Shown: piece after piece, positions 12,921 through 24,900 of the stretch
How positions within the stretch are numbered: the first letter of the stretch is position 1
How the letters are laid out: each line of letters begins with the position of its first letter
Assembly: GCA_000181795.3 (NCBI GenBank)
Contig: CM012955.1
Span: forward strand, 14,244,058-14,308,057
From: Trichinella spiralis
Lineage: Eukaryota; Nematoda; Enoplea; Trichinellida; Trichinellidae
DNA: 64,000 nt
Direction: 5' to 3'
Program-made: the position numbers and the translations under genes
Notes under the pieces: model-generated
Databases searched by the model: none
What the model saw: the letters and a program-made list of their open reading frames with translations, nothing else
Told to the model about the DNA's origin: nothing

Positions 12921-13334
12921 TCATTGGAACGTCTTCTTCAAATTCACTTCTCTCAGTAAAAATTCCAAATCGCTGTCATCGATCTTCGAGTGCAATGAAG
13001 GTATAAAAGATTTCGCTTCTTCAGCCGATTCTGGACAAAGGCTGCCAAGCTGAGCCACTTCGAATCTGTGAAAGTTCTTGTGTTCCAAAAGTGACCGAAG
13101 ATCACGCACACTCTCCTGACTTCGAAATCGAGCAAACGCTTGAACATATTCATAACAGCGCATAAAATTTTCGTTTGGCTGAACGAAAACCTCTTGCTCA
13201 TCCATCTCCTGACGACGCTTTTGCAAAATCAAATAAACTTCAGAAATGAGAAGCGTTTCACAGTCTTTAATTTCGCTGGTAAATTTCAGTTCGGCAGCGT
13301 CGTCTTCATCATCAAACTCATTCGCAGCCGACAT
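12921..13334 (-). CDS. POLR2D: RNA polymerase II subunit RPB4 (POLR2D)
   Basis: This is one uninterrupted exon of 137 codons. RPB4 pairs with RPB7 to form the stalk of RNA polymerase II and helps in initiation, termination and mRNA export. The sequence follows the metazoan RPB4 pattern: an acidic start (DDEDDAAELKF), 'ETLLISEVY' (metazoan 'ETLLNSEV'), the central helix 'YEYVQAFARFRSQESV', then 'HRFEVAQLGSLCPESAEEAKSFIPSL' in outline (only the LCPE/TAEE-type core is diagnostic), and a basic end (NLKKTFQ). Human RPB4 is 142 residues, so this is full length. I chose the Met of MSAANEF. A Met 12 codons upstream is open, but it adds a Cys-rich stretch unlike the family. Confidence 0.93.
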   Translation of the reverse strand: MSAANEFDDEDDAAELKFTSEIKDCETLLISEVYLILQKRRQEMDEQEVFVQPNENFMRCYEYVQAFARFRSQESVRDLRSLLEHKNFHRFEVAQLGSLCPESAEEAKSFIPSLHSKIDDSDLEFLLREVNLKKTFQ

Positions 13335-14200
13335 CGCTACAGAAACACCACAACAATAAGAAGAGACCAAGAATTACAGTAATCCTGAATAAATGCAAGT
13401 TTAAACAATAATTGAAGCAGATCAGCAAGTAAATAGTAGCATGTATTGGGAAATTTAAAAACTTGAAATATGATTAAATGGAAATTTTTATTAATATTAA
13501 TTATTATATTGTCTATAAATTTTTGTTCATTTTAATTTATAACGTTTACTATTATTAGCGGCAAAGTTTAAGAGCAGTACAATTACCACATTATTTTGTC
13601 TGTATTTCAAAAAACACCACATTCTAAATTTATTATAATTATTAAAAGTGTAAATTGTAGAAAGTTATTGAATTTTTTGTTTTAATTAGTCTAACAAAAG
13701 ATAAAATTATCATGACACAAAACGCCAATAAGTTAAGCTATAGTTATGTTTTGTTATTGAGATATTATTTGCCAGATAATTCATTTAGCTAATTTAAACA
13801 AAAAGAAAAAGAATTGACATTGATTTCTTTGCAGAAAATTTCCCGCAGAAATGAATAATACTAAAGACATTTTCAAACTGGATCACAGATGGAAAGATAA
13901 GAATTTTCCAGTTCAAAACTTGGTTCTTGAAAAATTATTTATTTCCAATCAGAACTTGTCCATTTGCTATGTATTTATATTATTCATATTCTATACGGTT
14001 TAAATAGATATTTATTTTATTATCCTACGAAGTGGCATTGATCTTGTCAATAGTACGGCATCCGCGGCACGTGGGTCGTATTTACGTGACCCTGTTTGAA
14101 TAGTTGGCAACAAGCCAAGTCAATCGTTACAACTTTTCTCCGGTTATTTTCAGCTTTTTGCTAAACATATACAGAGAAATATTTGTATGAAAATGGTTTT
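13335..14200. other. RPB4 upstream region
   Basis: Noncoding. A GC-richer patch at about 14040-14120 contains 'gcacgtgg' and 'tacgtgac' E-box-like sites and may be a promoter or enhancer element. This is inference only. Confidence 0.3.
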
Positions 14201-14266
14201 CACCAACTTGGTTAAATTAAAATTTGGCTTGACTAATTGTCAGTTACAATGTACAGCGCATGAAAA

Positions 14267-14479
14267 ATGCAGAAATATATTCTTTGTGCAATTGTATCAT
14301 GTATTGTGAAATTTTGCAAAAATTTTTTATTTTCAGAACAACCTCAAATTCAAAAAGTATGCTACACATGTCAGCATGTGAAAACAAGACGTAAAACACC
14401 AGCGTGCAGAATTTCGACGTTGAATGAATGTTGTGAAAATCAAAATAGATATAATTCCAAATGTCGATTTTTACACTGA
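14267..14479 (+). CDS. Possible small Cys-rich secreted protein (70 aa)
   Basis: The frame begins with a hydrophobic stretch (MQKYILCAIVSCIVKF) that could be a signal peptide. It continues into a short, basic Cys-rich segment with the spacing C-x2-C-x12-C-x8-CC-x11-C and the stop soon after. A T-rich run ending in CAG lies just before the Cys-rich part (about 14318-14337), so this part might instead be the last exon of an unseen gene. I do not recognise the family; the pattern faintly recalls small secreted Ly6-like or toxin-like folds but is not diagnostic. Weak candidate. Confidence 0.25.
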   Translation: MQKYILCAIVSCIVKFCKNFLFSEQPQIQKVCYTCQHVKTRRKTPACRISTLNECCENQNRYNSKCRFLH

Positions 14480-15352
14480 TCTGAATTTATTTACAACCAA
14501 TTTAAACGATTTAAATTACGTTAATATAATTTTATTTTATTTTATTACTACTTTGATGAGATCATTCCATTTTATGTTTTAAAATAAACGAATCATTTCT
14601 GCTGCTTCTTATCAAGTAAAAAAGTAAGTCATGTTATTTAAAAATAAAATACATAATTTTATTCTGTATTATTTTTTTATAATTCGAAATCTAATTCTTA
14701 ATAAAAATAATTTAAAACAAAAGCTTATTATTTTTCTGTTTTTGACATTTGAAGAACCTTTTGCAGTTTCTGTTTATAGTATACGGATACTGTAATTTAA
14801 TCATTAGATCTCAAATTTTGCCCTTCATTTACCATGCAGCACTGTCAGCGCAAACTGATAATACAGTTAGATTATTATTTATGAAAAAAATCCATTTAAT
14901 GGTTATTTGCAAATGATTTTCCAAACTGATGCCATACAACTGAAGATTTAGGTTAGAAATTCCATTTTTCTATTTCTTTTGTTTATTTGGATCAATTTTG
15001 CATCTTTGAATTGCAAATCTTTGAAATTGCACTTTTATTAACATTTCAGCCTGCTTTCGGAGTGACTTTATTTTGAAATTTACTTTAAAAGATTTGCACG
15101 ATTTGAGAAATTGCAGAACTTCATCTTCAGTGTGCTTGTTTTCTTTGGCAAGAATTGGTCAGCTGACAGCTGACATGCGTAATTTGTTATTGCAAATTTA
15201 TAAGAATGCCTAGTTTTAACATGTTTCTCATATTATTATTATTATTAAAATTGGAATTGAAGTTGAAATAAAAAAAAATAAAAGCTTTACATTTTTGCAC
15301 TGTAATCTGCATGCCTGGTCTAAGGATAAAATATGTGAATCATTATATTCAA

Positions 15353-15353
<1 letters not shown>

Positions 15354-15386
<33 letters not shown>
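15354..15386. repeat. (TA)n microsatellite
   Basis: About 16 uninterrupted TA dinucleotides. Confidence 0.95.
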
Positions 15387-15389
<3 letters not shown>

Positions 15390-15863
15390 TTGATTAAAAA
15401 GTTAATTTTCTCAAACAATAAATGAAAAACAGTTAAGTTTTATCGATTAAATAAATGTTACTTTATTTAATTTCAAGTTTCCCATAAACTTCATCTAATG
15501 GATTTCATTTATCAAATAGTTTTATTATCAAAGCTTCTGCTTCCGCAAGGTTTGGCTTTGTTCAATTATTTCTAATGCAAAGCCCAATTGCCAAATATTG
15601 CAGATCAATGGCATTTTCTTCTTAAGAGCAGTTCAATACAACTGAATTGCCAATAAATACTCGAAGTTGGATTCTCTGCAAACTTTAATTAGTTTTTACA
15701 CCAATAAAATTAAAATTAATGAACACACATGTCCAAGACTGAAAGAAAAATATTTTTTGTTTTATTGATTAGGTTCAAATTATTGCATTTAATAAATAAC
15801 TAACTTATTCTTTTCAGTGGTAATGTATCAAAAAATTCCTGCGTGCACAACAACAATCTCTCC

Positions 15864-15867
<4 letters not shown>

Positions 15868-15898
<31 letters not shown>
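15868..15898. repeat. (TA)n microsatellite
   Basis: About 14-15 TA dinucleotides upstream of the syntrophin gene. Confidence 0.95.
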
Positions 15899-15899
<1 letters not shown>

Positions 15900-16077
15900 G
15901 TTGTTGATAATATCATATACTCTTTAGTGTAATATGTGATTGTGAAATGTTTTCGCGCAGTCATTCATTATTCTACATTAATATTTTCCTCGTAATACTG
16001 CAAAAATTTTATGTTCTTATTATAATTGGAAACAAAAGCTTTTTCATTTTTTAAAATAAATTTACATTAAGAAAGAG

Positions 16078-18198
16078 ATGGTATCTTTAACTCGTTCGAG
16101 CTATTTGGAACTGTTCTGTCAGCAACAATGGCACCGTGTATCGGCCACGTTGGATGAAACGGCTTTGGTATTGACCATAGATCAAACGTGCGGTGAAAAT
16201 GGTGACGACAGTGATACGGCAATCTCGGCTCCAGATAAGCTGGTCAATGAAAAGCGTACTGTTCGAATTTTGAAATCCGACAACAGCGGTCTGGGAATAA
16301 GCATCAAAGGTGGACGTGAGAATAAAATGCCAATATTGATTAGCAAAATTTTCAAAGGCATGGCCGCCGACGCGACCAGGCAGCTTTACGTTGGCGATGC
16401 TATACTGTCGGTGTGTTGTATATATATATATATATTATAAATAAATTTATTCTGTTTTGAAATTCTTCTTTTCTTCTCATCATGCAACAGGTGAACGGTG
16501 AATCACTTCGTGAAGCAACACACGATGAAGCGGTGCGCGTTTTGAAGCGAGCCGGCAAAATTGTAGATCTAGAAGGTGAATTTCCAATACTTATTATTAT
16601 TCATTTTCTCATTCTTGGAAATGATAAATTATTTTTTTTTCTTCAAAATATGCAGTGAAATATATTCGAGAAGTGATGCCGTATTTTTGCAAGCGCAATG
16701 TACTTCAAGAAATTGTTTGGGATGACGATGGACTCACTAGTAGATCAACTTTGAAAAGTCGCGCCCGTTCCGATATTAAAGTGCAACAAAAATTTGTCCA
16801 CCTTTATTGTACAACGTCGAACACATCAGTTGTCATTTCAGATTATCTTGTTGAAAATGTGCTATTTGATACGTGGCAGTTTAGCACATCCGGATCCAGA
16901 ACAGCGACTGATTGAAATTGGCTCTCCAAGTCGACGAAATTTCATAACACTGAGGTAAATTTGAAAAAATAATCCATTATTATTATTATTATTCGTTTTT
17001 GTTTGGCTTCAGATGCTCCAATACACAAGAAGCATCTGCATGGTTTCTTTCCATCAATTCTTGTATGGAATCCCTCATGACGCAGGCGAATGCGGAAGTG
17101 AATCTCATGCTAGGAGGTGTTCCGGAGGTGAAACTGATGGGATGGTTGTGCGAGAAAGTATGTGAAAATATATTTTCCCCATTTTGCTGTTGAAAAATGT
17201 TGTTATTACCACCGCCTGTTAAATGATATTTCGATGCGCAGACGCAGAACAGCGACGGAACGGAACAGTGGAGTCCAATATTCGCGGCCGTCAGTCAGCA
17301 CGATTTGCTCTTTTATGATCACTGTCCCCCTTCGAAAGCCGACTGGGCAAATCCGTACGGTTCATGTCCACTGATTGCGACCAGGTTGGTTCTTTTCTCT
17401 CCGATATCCCAATCCGATCCACATATCATTATTGTATTATGTTATTCATTCGCAGATTAGTGCACACCACATCCAGAAGTAATCCAGTGATCTCTGGACT
17501 GACAGATATCATATCGTTCACAACACGCACTGGTACAAAACAGGGAGTAGAGACGCACATTTTCAGAGTAATGTGATTGCATTTGAAAATTGTTTTCCAA
17601 TTCTATAATAATTTTTTCCAATTCCACTTACTTTTGCACATTGCAGCTGCAAACGCATCGAGATTTGGCAAGTTGGGTGAAAACGATCGTCCACACCACT
17701 TACGAAGCATGCACGTTGATCAGAGAAATATCTTGTCGTCAGTTTTGTTCTTCTCTCTCATTCAGAGCGGTTGAAAAAAATTTTTTTTTCTTCAAATCCA
17801 TTTCACTTTCAGCTTGCGTTTGGCGAAATAATGATTGTCAGGTAATTTTGCACTGCGACGACGGTATAACACTGCTTTCGGCCAATTCGAGCGGTTTGGA
17901 ACCCGGAGGCGGTGGTACGTCGGCTGCCAATCAGCCTCCCGTTTTATGGAAACAACCCTACGAGACGATTCGATCGACCGGAGACGACGGTCAGCGTTTC
18001 TTTTGGATCGATTTTGGTGGCGAACTGGGCGAACAAGTTCGTTAATTAATTACATTCGCCTGTTTGGTGGAATTAATTTCAAAAATTTCCCCCCTTTTTC
18101 TCCAGGAATTGGATTTACTCGGATCGCCCAAGCCTCTGGTTTTCATCTTGCATTCATTTTTGTCGGCCAAAGTGTACAGATGTGGTTTGTACGCGTGA
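16078..18198 (+). CDS. Syntrophin (alpha/beta class), 10 exons, 487 aa
   Basis: Syntrophins are membrane-cortex adaptors that bind dystrophin and recruit channels and kinases. Exons as read: 16078-16410, 16491-16575, 16656-16780, 16842-16954, 17013-17157, 17242-17384, 17456-17567, 17647-17737, 17813-18036, 18106-18198; all phases join. The split PH1 domain starts at '[13 protein letters not shown]'. The PDZ domain follows with '[19 protein letters not shown]' and 'THDEAV'. Next come the second half of PH1 ('[19 protein letters not shown]'), PH2 ('[14 protein letters not shown]') and the syntrophin-unique C-terminus ending '[15 protein letters not shown]', which matches the family's 'HSFLSAKxxRLGL' end. 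The length fits the family (about 500 aa). The donor after exon 8 is uncertain by a few bases. Whether it is alpha- or beta-like cannot be settled by eye. Confidence 0.93.
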
Positions 18199-18266
18199 AA
18201 AATACCAACACTAATTGTTTTTTCCTTTTTGTAAAACAATTCCTTTTTCCACTTCTATTTTTTTTA

Positions 18267-18269
<3 letters not shown>

Positions 18270-18324
<55 letters not shown>
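18270..18324. repeat. Compound (CT)n(TA)n microsatellite
   Basis: About 9 CT units run directly into about 17 TA units in the 3' flank of the syntrophin gene. Confidence 0.95.
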
Positions 18325-18326
<2 letters not shown>

Positions 18327-18475
18327 ATAGATATTCTGATAAAACAAATTTTACTTACCGTAGAATTTAGTTGTAGAAAAAGAGTTAGTATTGGTTGAAG
18401 TTGTTTTCGTCTTCATCGTCTTTCACGCCATAGCGAAGTTCATTGTTGCTCAGCTTTACGCTTTTCACCAAGTAC

Positions 18476-18506
18476 ATCTATCTATCTGTCTATCTATCTA
18501 TCTATC
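18476..18506. repeat. (TATC)n microsatellite
   Basis: Seven or so near-perfect TATC/TCTA units. Confidence 0.9.
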
Positions 18507-18870
18507 TCTATATGTGATGGTGATTTTTCGTTCGATATCTAGTTTGATAATTTGCTGTTTGTGATCAGTGATTCATTCCATTCAGCTACTCATTCAATTC
18601 TTATTACTATTATTATATGTTGCATATATGATCATCGATCAGGTATACTGTTGCGCCAAACGCATCATGGCACATACATACATACATACATACATACGTA
18701 TGTGTATGAAAGAATAAACCAGTATGCTAAGTGTTGATTGTCATTTCAAGTGACAAAGAGATATATAAAAAGAAAAACAGTTAGTTCAAAGTCTGACATA
18801 CCTTTCCATTTTGCACAATAATAATTTTGCGTTATGAATTGTCGTCCATTTTTTCCAGTTGTCACGGAAT

Positions 18871-19962
18871 ATGTTTTGGATAACATTTGTTGTCTTTATA
18901 ACAACGGTAGAAAGAGCTGAACGTGTCGAATGCTGAATTATAGAAATATCTTTTTTAGGCAACTGCTTTCGAATCTGTATGTCAGAAAAAATGTGCTGAG
19001 CCGAGACTGACGCCAGAACTGGAACGGTATTGCACTAAACGAGATGGTCATTGGTTAACCGACGAAGCCAACTGTTGCGCATTAAACAACGGCACTGTAA
19101 TCATGTATGTTTCCATGAGTAAGTACCATTATCATTTATTGTTATTATTCTTCTTTGTATTTTTAGCTTGAATTTGAGACAATGCAATTTATCTTGTTTG
19201 AACAGCAGCATGTTCGAAGACGGAGAAACGAATTTAAATCGCTCCAACATTGAAATGATGTTAGTAGTTGTTTTCTATTTCTGAAATTACTACGAAAGAA
19301 AAGCAAAAAGAAATTGAAAATTATTATTATATTTAGGGATCTTTCGGATAATCCAATTGCTCCTGACTGCGTCTCGGCGAACTTTTGGACGGGTATGACG
19401 CGTCTGAACTACCTGTAAGTGATCAATCGACTTGCTCATTAATGTTGAAACAGTGATGGATTATATTAATTTTTTTTAGCATTTTGCCACATCCCACGAA
19501 ATGTCCCGGTGGAAAAGATGCTTGGGAATATGCTAAAGGAAATAAATGTATCGGTCAAGTAGACTGGTGCAAGCATGAAAATTGTACGTTGTGGAGAGAA
19601 AAGAAAATATTTTGCTTAATCTTGCATTATTAAAAAAATAAAGAATTATTTCAATTTCACCTTTATTACTTTTCAGTCACATGCACAGAGAGAAGCCACT
19701 GCGTTCCAAACGGCCCCGCAATGATGCGATGCACCTGCAATGAAAATATGCACGGCTACAAATGTTTGAAAAGGGTTATTTATTTATTTATTTATTTATT
19801 AAATAAAATTTGTTCACGTTTTATTTTCAATATTTTGTTATTCAGGGTCGTTTCCAAGTGCAATTTTTTCTAATTCCCGTCATAACAATTACAGTTTTCG
19901 GCTGTTTGTTGCTTTGGTATTTCACCAGGAGACAACAGGAACAACACTACAAACCGCTGTGA
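18871..19962 (+). CDS. ATRAID: ATRAID-like type I membrane glycoprotein, 7 exons, 223 aa
   Basis: Exons: 18871-18906, 18959-19104, 19167-19259, 19337-19414, 19480-19583, 19677-19774, 19846-19962, all joining in frame. The protein has a signal peptide (MFWITFVVFITTATA), a Cys-rich ectodomain with the family's 'CCALNNGTV' and leucine-rich-like 'LNLRQCNLSCLN', then 'LNYLILPHPTKCPGG.DAW' (human 'LQTLILPQHVNCPGGINAW'). An EGF-like module 'HCVPNGPAMMRCTCNENMHG' is followed by a 'YKCLKRG' hinge, one membrane helix (VQFFLIPVITITVFGCLLLW) and a short cytoplasmic tail. Human ATRAID is 229 aa. In mammals it is linked to lysosomal SLC37A3 and differentiation; the invertebrate role is unknown. AATAAA at 20014-20019 lies 51 nt after the stop. 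Confidence 0.88.
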
Positions 19963-20013
19963 ATTGTCACTGTGGGAATTTTGTTTGATACAATTTACTT
20001 ATACTTACTTTTC

Positions 20014-20019
20014 AATAAA
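20014..20019 (+). terminator. ATRAID poly(A) signal
   Basis: AATAAA shortly after the ATRAID stop, followed by T-poor then GT-rich sequence. It lies under 200 bp from the WDR82 stop on the other strand, so the two transcripts converge closely. Confidence 0.6.
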
Positions 20020-20211
20020 AACAAAAAGAAGACAATTCTTGGCAGATGACAACAAACGAGAGCACAATGGAAGAAGGTTATGATGAATAAAAGAAGCATC
20101 GTGAATAAATTTCTTATGTACAGCATCGTTTGGATCATATTAAATAAATTTAAACGAACTTCTTGTTGTCCAAGCATACAATCGTGGATGTACGTTATTT
20201 TCTGAATAAAT

Positions 20212-21980
20212 TCATACATTTGCCGGCGTATCTTCACTCTTTGAAAGTTGAAAAGGATTATTAAATGCATCGGAAGGTATCCAGAGATTCTAAAAATAAA
20301 AAAATTAACGATATGATAATCTGCGCTCGCTACCGTGCACAATTTTAAAAATACCTACCAAACTAGTGCATGCCGATGCCATCATTAAATATCTAGGATT
20401 GAATTCGGTAAACTGGGAAACACTAGAATGCGATCCTTCTAAGCTTAACACCATTTCGCCGTCTGAACTATTCCAGAAACAAATACTTCCATCTGAGGAA
20501 CCTGAAAAATGATCCATGCATTCATTATTATTTTCATCTTTCAAAAAATGTAATACCTGAAAAAACATATCGTCCATCTGGCGTAAACTGTGCCTCAATT
20601 GGTATTCCTCTACCATTCATTCTACCCTGAAATGTAAAAACAAAATCAAAATATAAGAAAGATTTCGAATTTTTGATAAAATTACTTGATGTAATTTTTT
20701 GATTTTATTAATTGTAACAGTCATTAAAAAAATGAAATCATACATACCTCTAGTGTCTGCAACAACATACCAGAAAATGAGTCTATCTTTCTTATCACAG
20801 TACCATTTGTCGATATTAATATGTGCCTTCCATCTGGTGAAAAATCCATGTGTGTCCAGTCGCAAGATGTATCTTTCGTAAAAAAGAAACGATTGAAAGG
20901 ACCCTGTTAAAAGAAAAAAAAACATATTCACAATAAAGTAATCTCAAAAATTAGTTTACGACTGTGAAACAAATCTTTACATTTTAATAAATTCTACCTA
21001 TTTGTTTGAAAATAAAATACATTATTAAAGGACATTTAAAAATTACAATTATTCAAAACTTTCAAAGCATAACTGTATTCTAACATTTTACAATAAAATT
21101 TCATACCTTATCGTACGCTCGAAGATCGTACAAATTGACAACTTCAGAGTTTATACCAATAGCAAAAATAATACCTTCAGGATCAAAACTTCCCAGTGGC
21201 CGACAAGATAAATGAGCACACCCCTAAAATATATTTTTTTTAAATGATTATTACTTTCAGTATAATTGTTTCAGAAAAAAATTAAAGAAACATACCACTG
21301 GATCTGGGATTCGCAAATCCCACAGAAAAAGAGTTCTGTCTAAACCCCAGGAAAGAAACATATCGTCAACAGGTGACAAATTAAGGCCAACAACTCTAAA
21401 ATTATTCGCCTTATTAATAAACAACAATACACAAATAAATGAAAATAAATTATCATCAAGCTGACCTTTTAGTGTGAGCATTGAAAAATCTAATGTATTT
21501 GTTATGCGGCAAACATAAGTAACGAATAGAATCTAATGAATACAAAAAAAATTCTTGAAATCGATTTTATCATGGTAAATTTAATAAATATCAACCATCG
21601 TGAGTTGTTGAAGTGTGAAGACAACAAGCATCGGAATGAGTGAAGACAACGTTATCAACACCGTAATCACTACGAACACGCCAATTACATCTGAAATATA
21701 CAAAAAACTTAATAAAGTCCATTTTCAAACAAATAAATATAAGAAATAATTTTAAAAATTAAATAATTAAAAGGCTGAACTTCCATAATAAAATAAATTA
21801 AAATTACATTCCAGACGAAGCATCGTAAATGCGAATGGTATCATCGTCGGATCCAACTAACAAACTGAAACCGTCTGGGGAAAACTGCAAACTGTTTATA
21901 CGAACATCATTGTCACGATGACATCGCGCCGGAACCATTGAAGTCAACGTTTCTACGCTTATACGTAATTCCTCTACCAT
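20212..21980 (-). CDS. WDR82: WD-repeat protein WDR82 (Swd2), 9 exons, 332 aa
   Basis: WDR82 recruits the SET1/COMPASS H3K4 methyltransferase to RNA polymerase II and takes part in PNUTS-PP1 termination complexes in the nucleus. Exons (5' to 3'): 21808-21980, 21596-21690, 21466-21532, 21296-21395, 21107-21223, 20748-20903, 20557-20626, 20359-20501, 20212-20289; every phase joins. Family landmarks are '[10 protein letters not shown]', '[10 protein letters not shown]', '[17 protein letters not shown]', '[19 protein letters not shown]', '[17 protein letters not shown]', '[20 protein letters not shown]' and the terminal 'LNLWIPSDA' (human 'NMAFWLPTIDD'). Human WDR82 is 313 aa; this one has a slightly longer tail. 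The start is the first Met of the frame and gives [11 protein letters not shown], which differs from the vertebrate N-terminus but keeps the first blade. Confidence 0.94.
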
Positions 21981-24900
21981 TTCGAATAATATTATTATTC
22001 TAAAAATTGAACAGCATTACAGTTTATAAAACTTTCGCCATCGGTAATATCGAAGCGAATAATTATTTCAATTATACAGCTAATTATAAAAAAAATGATA
22101 TTTCAAAAAGGGCTTAATGCGATGGCATATTTGAAAAAGTACAAAACATAAGGACATTTAAAAACCATTTTCATCAGCACAGCGCCACAATGATTTATAC
22201 AAAACATTGGATGGCAAATGCAATAAAAATAATAACAAAATTACGTATAAAATGTACTTAAACTGCTAATAAACACGCCAATAATAGAAAACAAAACCAA
22301 ACAGGCATAACCTGCACTACTACAACTTCAAAACTGCTTTTGGACAACACGAAATACAGTATGCTGTTGATTCTCAAGGTCAATTTTAGTCAGTTTAAGA
22401 ATGACAATTTAGTAAAATATAGCAAAATTTTCAGGTCTAGTCAATAATCACGTTAATATTTTACATTATCAAGTTATATTATACATATAAACTTACAATA
22501 TATCATACAGCGCATTTTATTAAGGGAAATGTACTTTTATCGTTTAATAAATTTTGCATAACAAGTTGCGTTCCATAAGAGTTGGAATTCAGTTTTTTAA
22601 AAATTGAGAACAATTGATTGAATAAATGTTAAATAGTCGAATTTAATCCTAATCGACAACTAACGACATAGATCTGCGGTTATGTTTGCTTTTAGGTTTG
22701 ATTTGCTTCCGTTATCGGTCACTGTTCAAACAAGGATGTTAATAATAATTGCTATGAATGTTTTATTGTAAAAAATTGTAAATTTATTTAAAATTTCAAA
22801 TAAAAAAATCAGTTTTTTTTGCAAAAACAAAAATCAATATGCAAACAAGAGTAGCGTGCAGGAGGAAATGGGATGTTATTGAATCGAGTGGGAATGGAAA
22901 TTCAGCTGATAAATCGCGCATATGGTCCACAGATATCAGGGTCAAACATTGATTTTACCATGGAACATTGACGTTATATCGCTGTGTTCGTTGAATAAAT
23001 ATAACAGATTTGCTTATTATTGCGTGAAATGGAATTACAATTATTACTTCAGATCAATATTGAATGTTTCGAAGTTTTGATAAGCAGTGTTAGAAAGAAA
23101 GCAACAAAAAAAACAGCAAGAAGAAAATTGCAATTGTAAAATATGTGCAAGATTTGTGATCGATTGTCTGTGTGCATATTTTTTGGGGTTTGATGAAGTT
23201 GATCAGTTTGTGAAAGAAGGAAAAAAGCGGCTAATTTGGTTAGCTGAATGTGTTTTTGCCCAATCGGGCGAAAATGACTTTCGTCGACATTTATCATCAA
23301 GCGTGCGTTGTACAAACATGCAACCTCTGATAGCGTGGATTATAGAACGTGAAACAGATAGCAATTTGTTAATCTTTGCAAATCTTCGACAAAGTAGTAC
23401 AAATATCAATCAACTTGCACAAAATAAATAATTTGTGCAGATAAAATTCTCATCCGAATGTGAAAACAACGCTTTTCTGATTAATTCAAAAAGTAAAAGC
23501 AAAAATGGAAATTTGAAAAGTTGAAATTTGAAATATGTTGTTTTTTTTCTTGTAAATCCGTTTAATAATTTGCACAGCTATTTCGAAAGCGATAAATAAA
23601 CAGTTCGCCCATGAACAAACCAAATGTTGCAAATTGGTCAAATAAACGTTGAAAATTTGCATTTTTGAATAAAATTATTCCCGTGTTAAATTTTCATCTT
23701 GGAAAACAATTTTATGAGAAATATTTTTCTCTTCTTAGCTTTTTTTTTGTTTTTTATTAACAATGAAATTGAACATTTTAAACATGCTGCTTTCTGATCA
23801 TTCTATTTGGTAAACAAAAGTATTCAACACTGATTGGATGCATGATTAGAATGTGAACAAAAAAATTTGCTGATTTTGACAAAAAATGCACATTTGCTTT
23901 TTTGTAAGCAAAACAACCATGTGACTTTTTTTGCCAGACAACCGGGCGCCTGTTCACCAATCGAATACAAGGCTGTCTGTCGTTGTGAAAGTTTTCTCTT
24001 CTACCGTATAACTTTTCTTTCTTTCTTTCTTTTTTTACAAACAGCTGTTTGCATTCGTGGTGAGCATTCTCAAATTTCACCATTGCAAATCAGTTATTGA
24101 CAATAAAATTGGGAAATTCCTTTTTCTGCTTAATTAATATACTTTGAAAAAAACGATAAGACCAATACCAATTATAGTCCATTTTTTTAATATGAAATTA
24201 TAAAAATATATTTATGAAATTCAACTTTTGCAATAGTGTTATTATTATGGTTAAAAAAAAGTTTACAACGGTGAGAAAATGAATTTGTTATCTAACAACA
24301 TTGTTCATTACAAGTTCGAAAATTAAGGTAATTAAAGTTACGGATGAAAGAACAGCTTTCATGTATGTGTTCAACTGTGGTGGGCTTTGAAGTGGAAAGA
24401 TAATTTTCTTCATTTGATATGCCCGACAAAAGAATAACTAATTCATGTACTGGTATTTTTTTCAGTGCACATACCATGTAATGGAAGAAGAAGAATAGGA
24501 CAGAGGGAAGAAAGGACAAGAAGTCACCGGGACAAGGCTAATAATTATTGTGCAAGAAAATATGATACTCCCGTAGAGCAGACTGAAAGGTGAACAAGCG
24601 TTTTGATGTGGCTGTGGCGGCGGCGTCCGGCAATAGATTAATAAAGCAATTAGCCGGTCAAAGGTACATTAGATGAAATGGATCGACGGTCAATTGCCTG
24701 CCGTCCTATTGATATATGGTCAACTGATTCCATTTTTACAAAACGGATATCTTTATTCGGCTAAGCTTTCAATGCGGTGTCATTTTGCCCAGATAAAAAA
24801 AAGTTTATCCGCTTTAAAACAAAAAAACATAGGCAGTAAAAGAAATTGGATTTAAAATTAAAATTATTAATTTTTAATTTGTTCAAAATAATGCATCTGC

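Larger units (their letters stand above)
14480..16077. other. Intergenic region upstream of syntrophin
   Basis: AT-rich, with two (TA)n microsatellites (about 15354-15386 and 15868-15898). No exon was recognised. The syntrophin promoter and 5' UTR should lie at the right end. Confidence 0.5.
18199..18870. other. Syntrophin 3' UTR and spacer with microsatellites
   Basis: Contains (CT)n-(TA)n at 18270-18324, (TATC)n at 18476-18506 and (CATA)n at 18672-18698. An AATAAA at 18713-18718 could be the syntrophin poly(A) signal. Confidence 0.6.

Noticed and set aside
23084-23431. 115-codon plus-strand open stretch downstream of nothing recognisable
   Set aside because: It has no ATG at its beginning (it opens with GTG after a stop), no family resemblance and no matching neighbouring exons, though 'FRRHLSSSVRCTNMQPLIAW' looks mildly protein-like.
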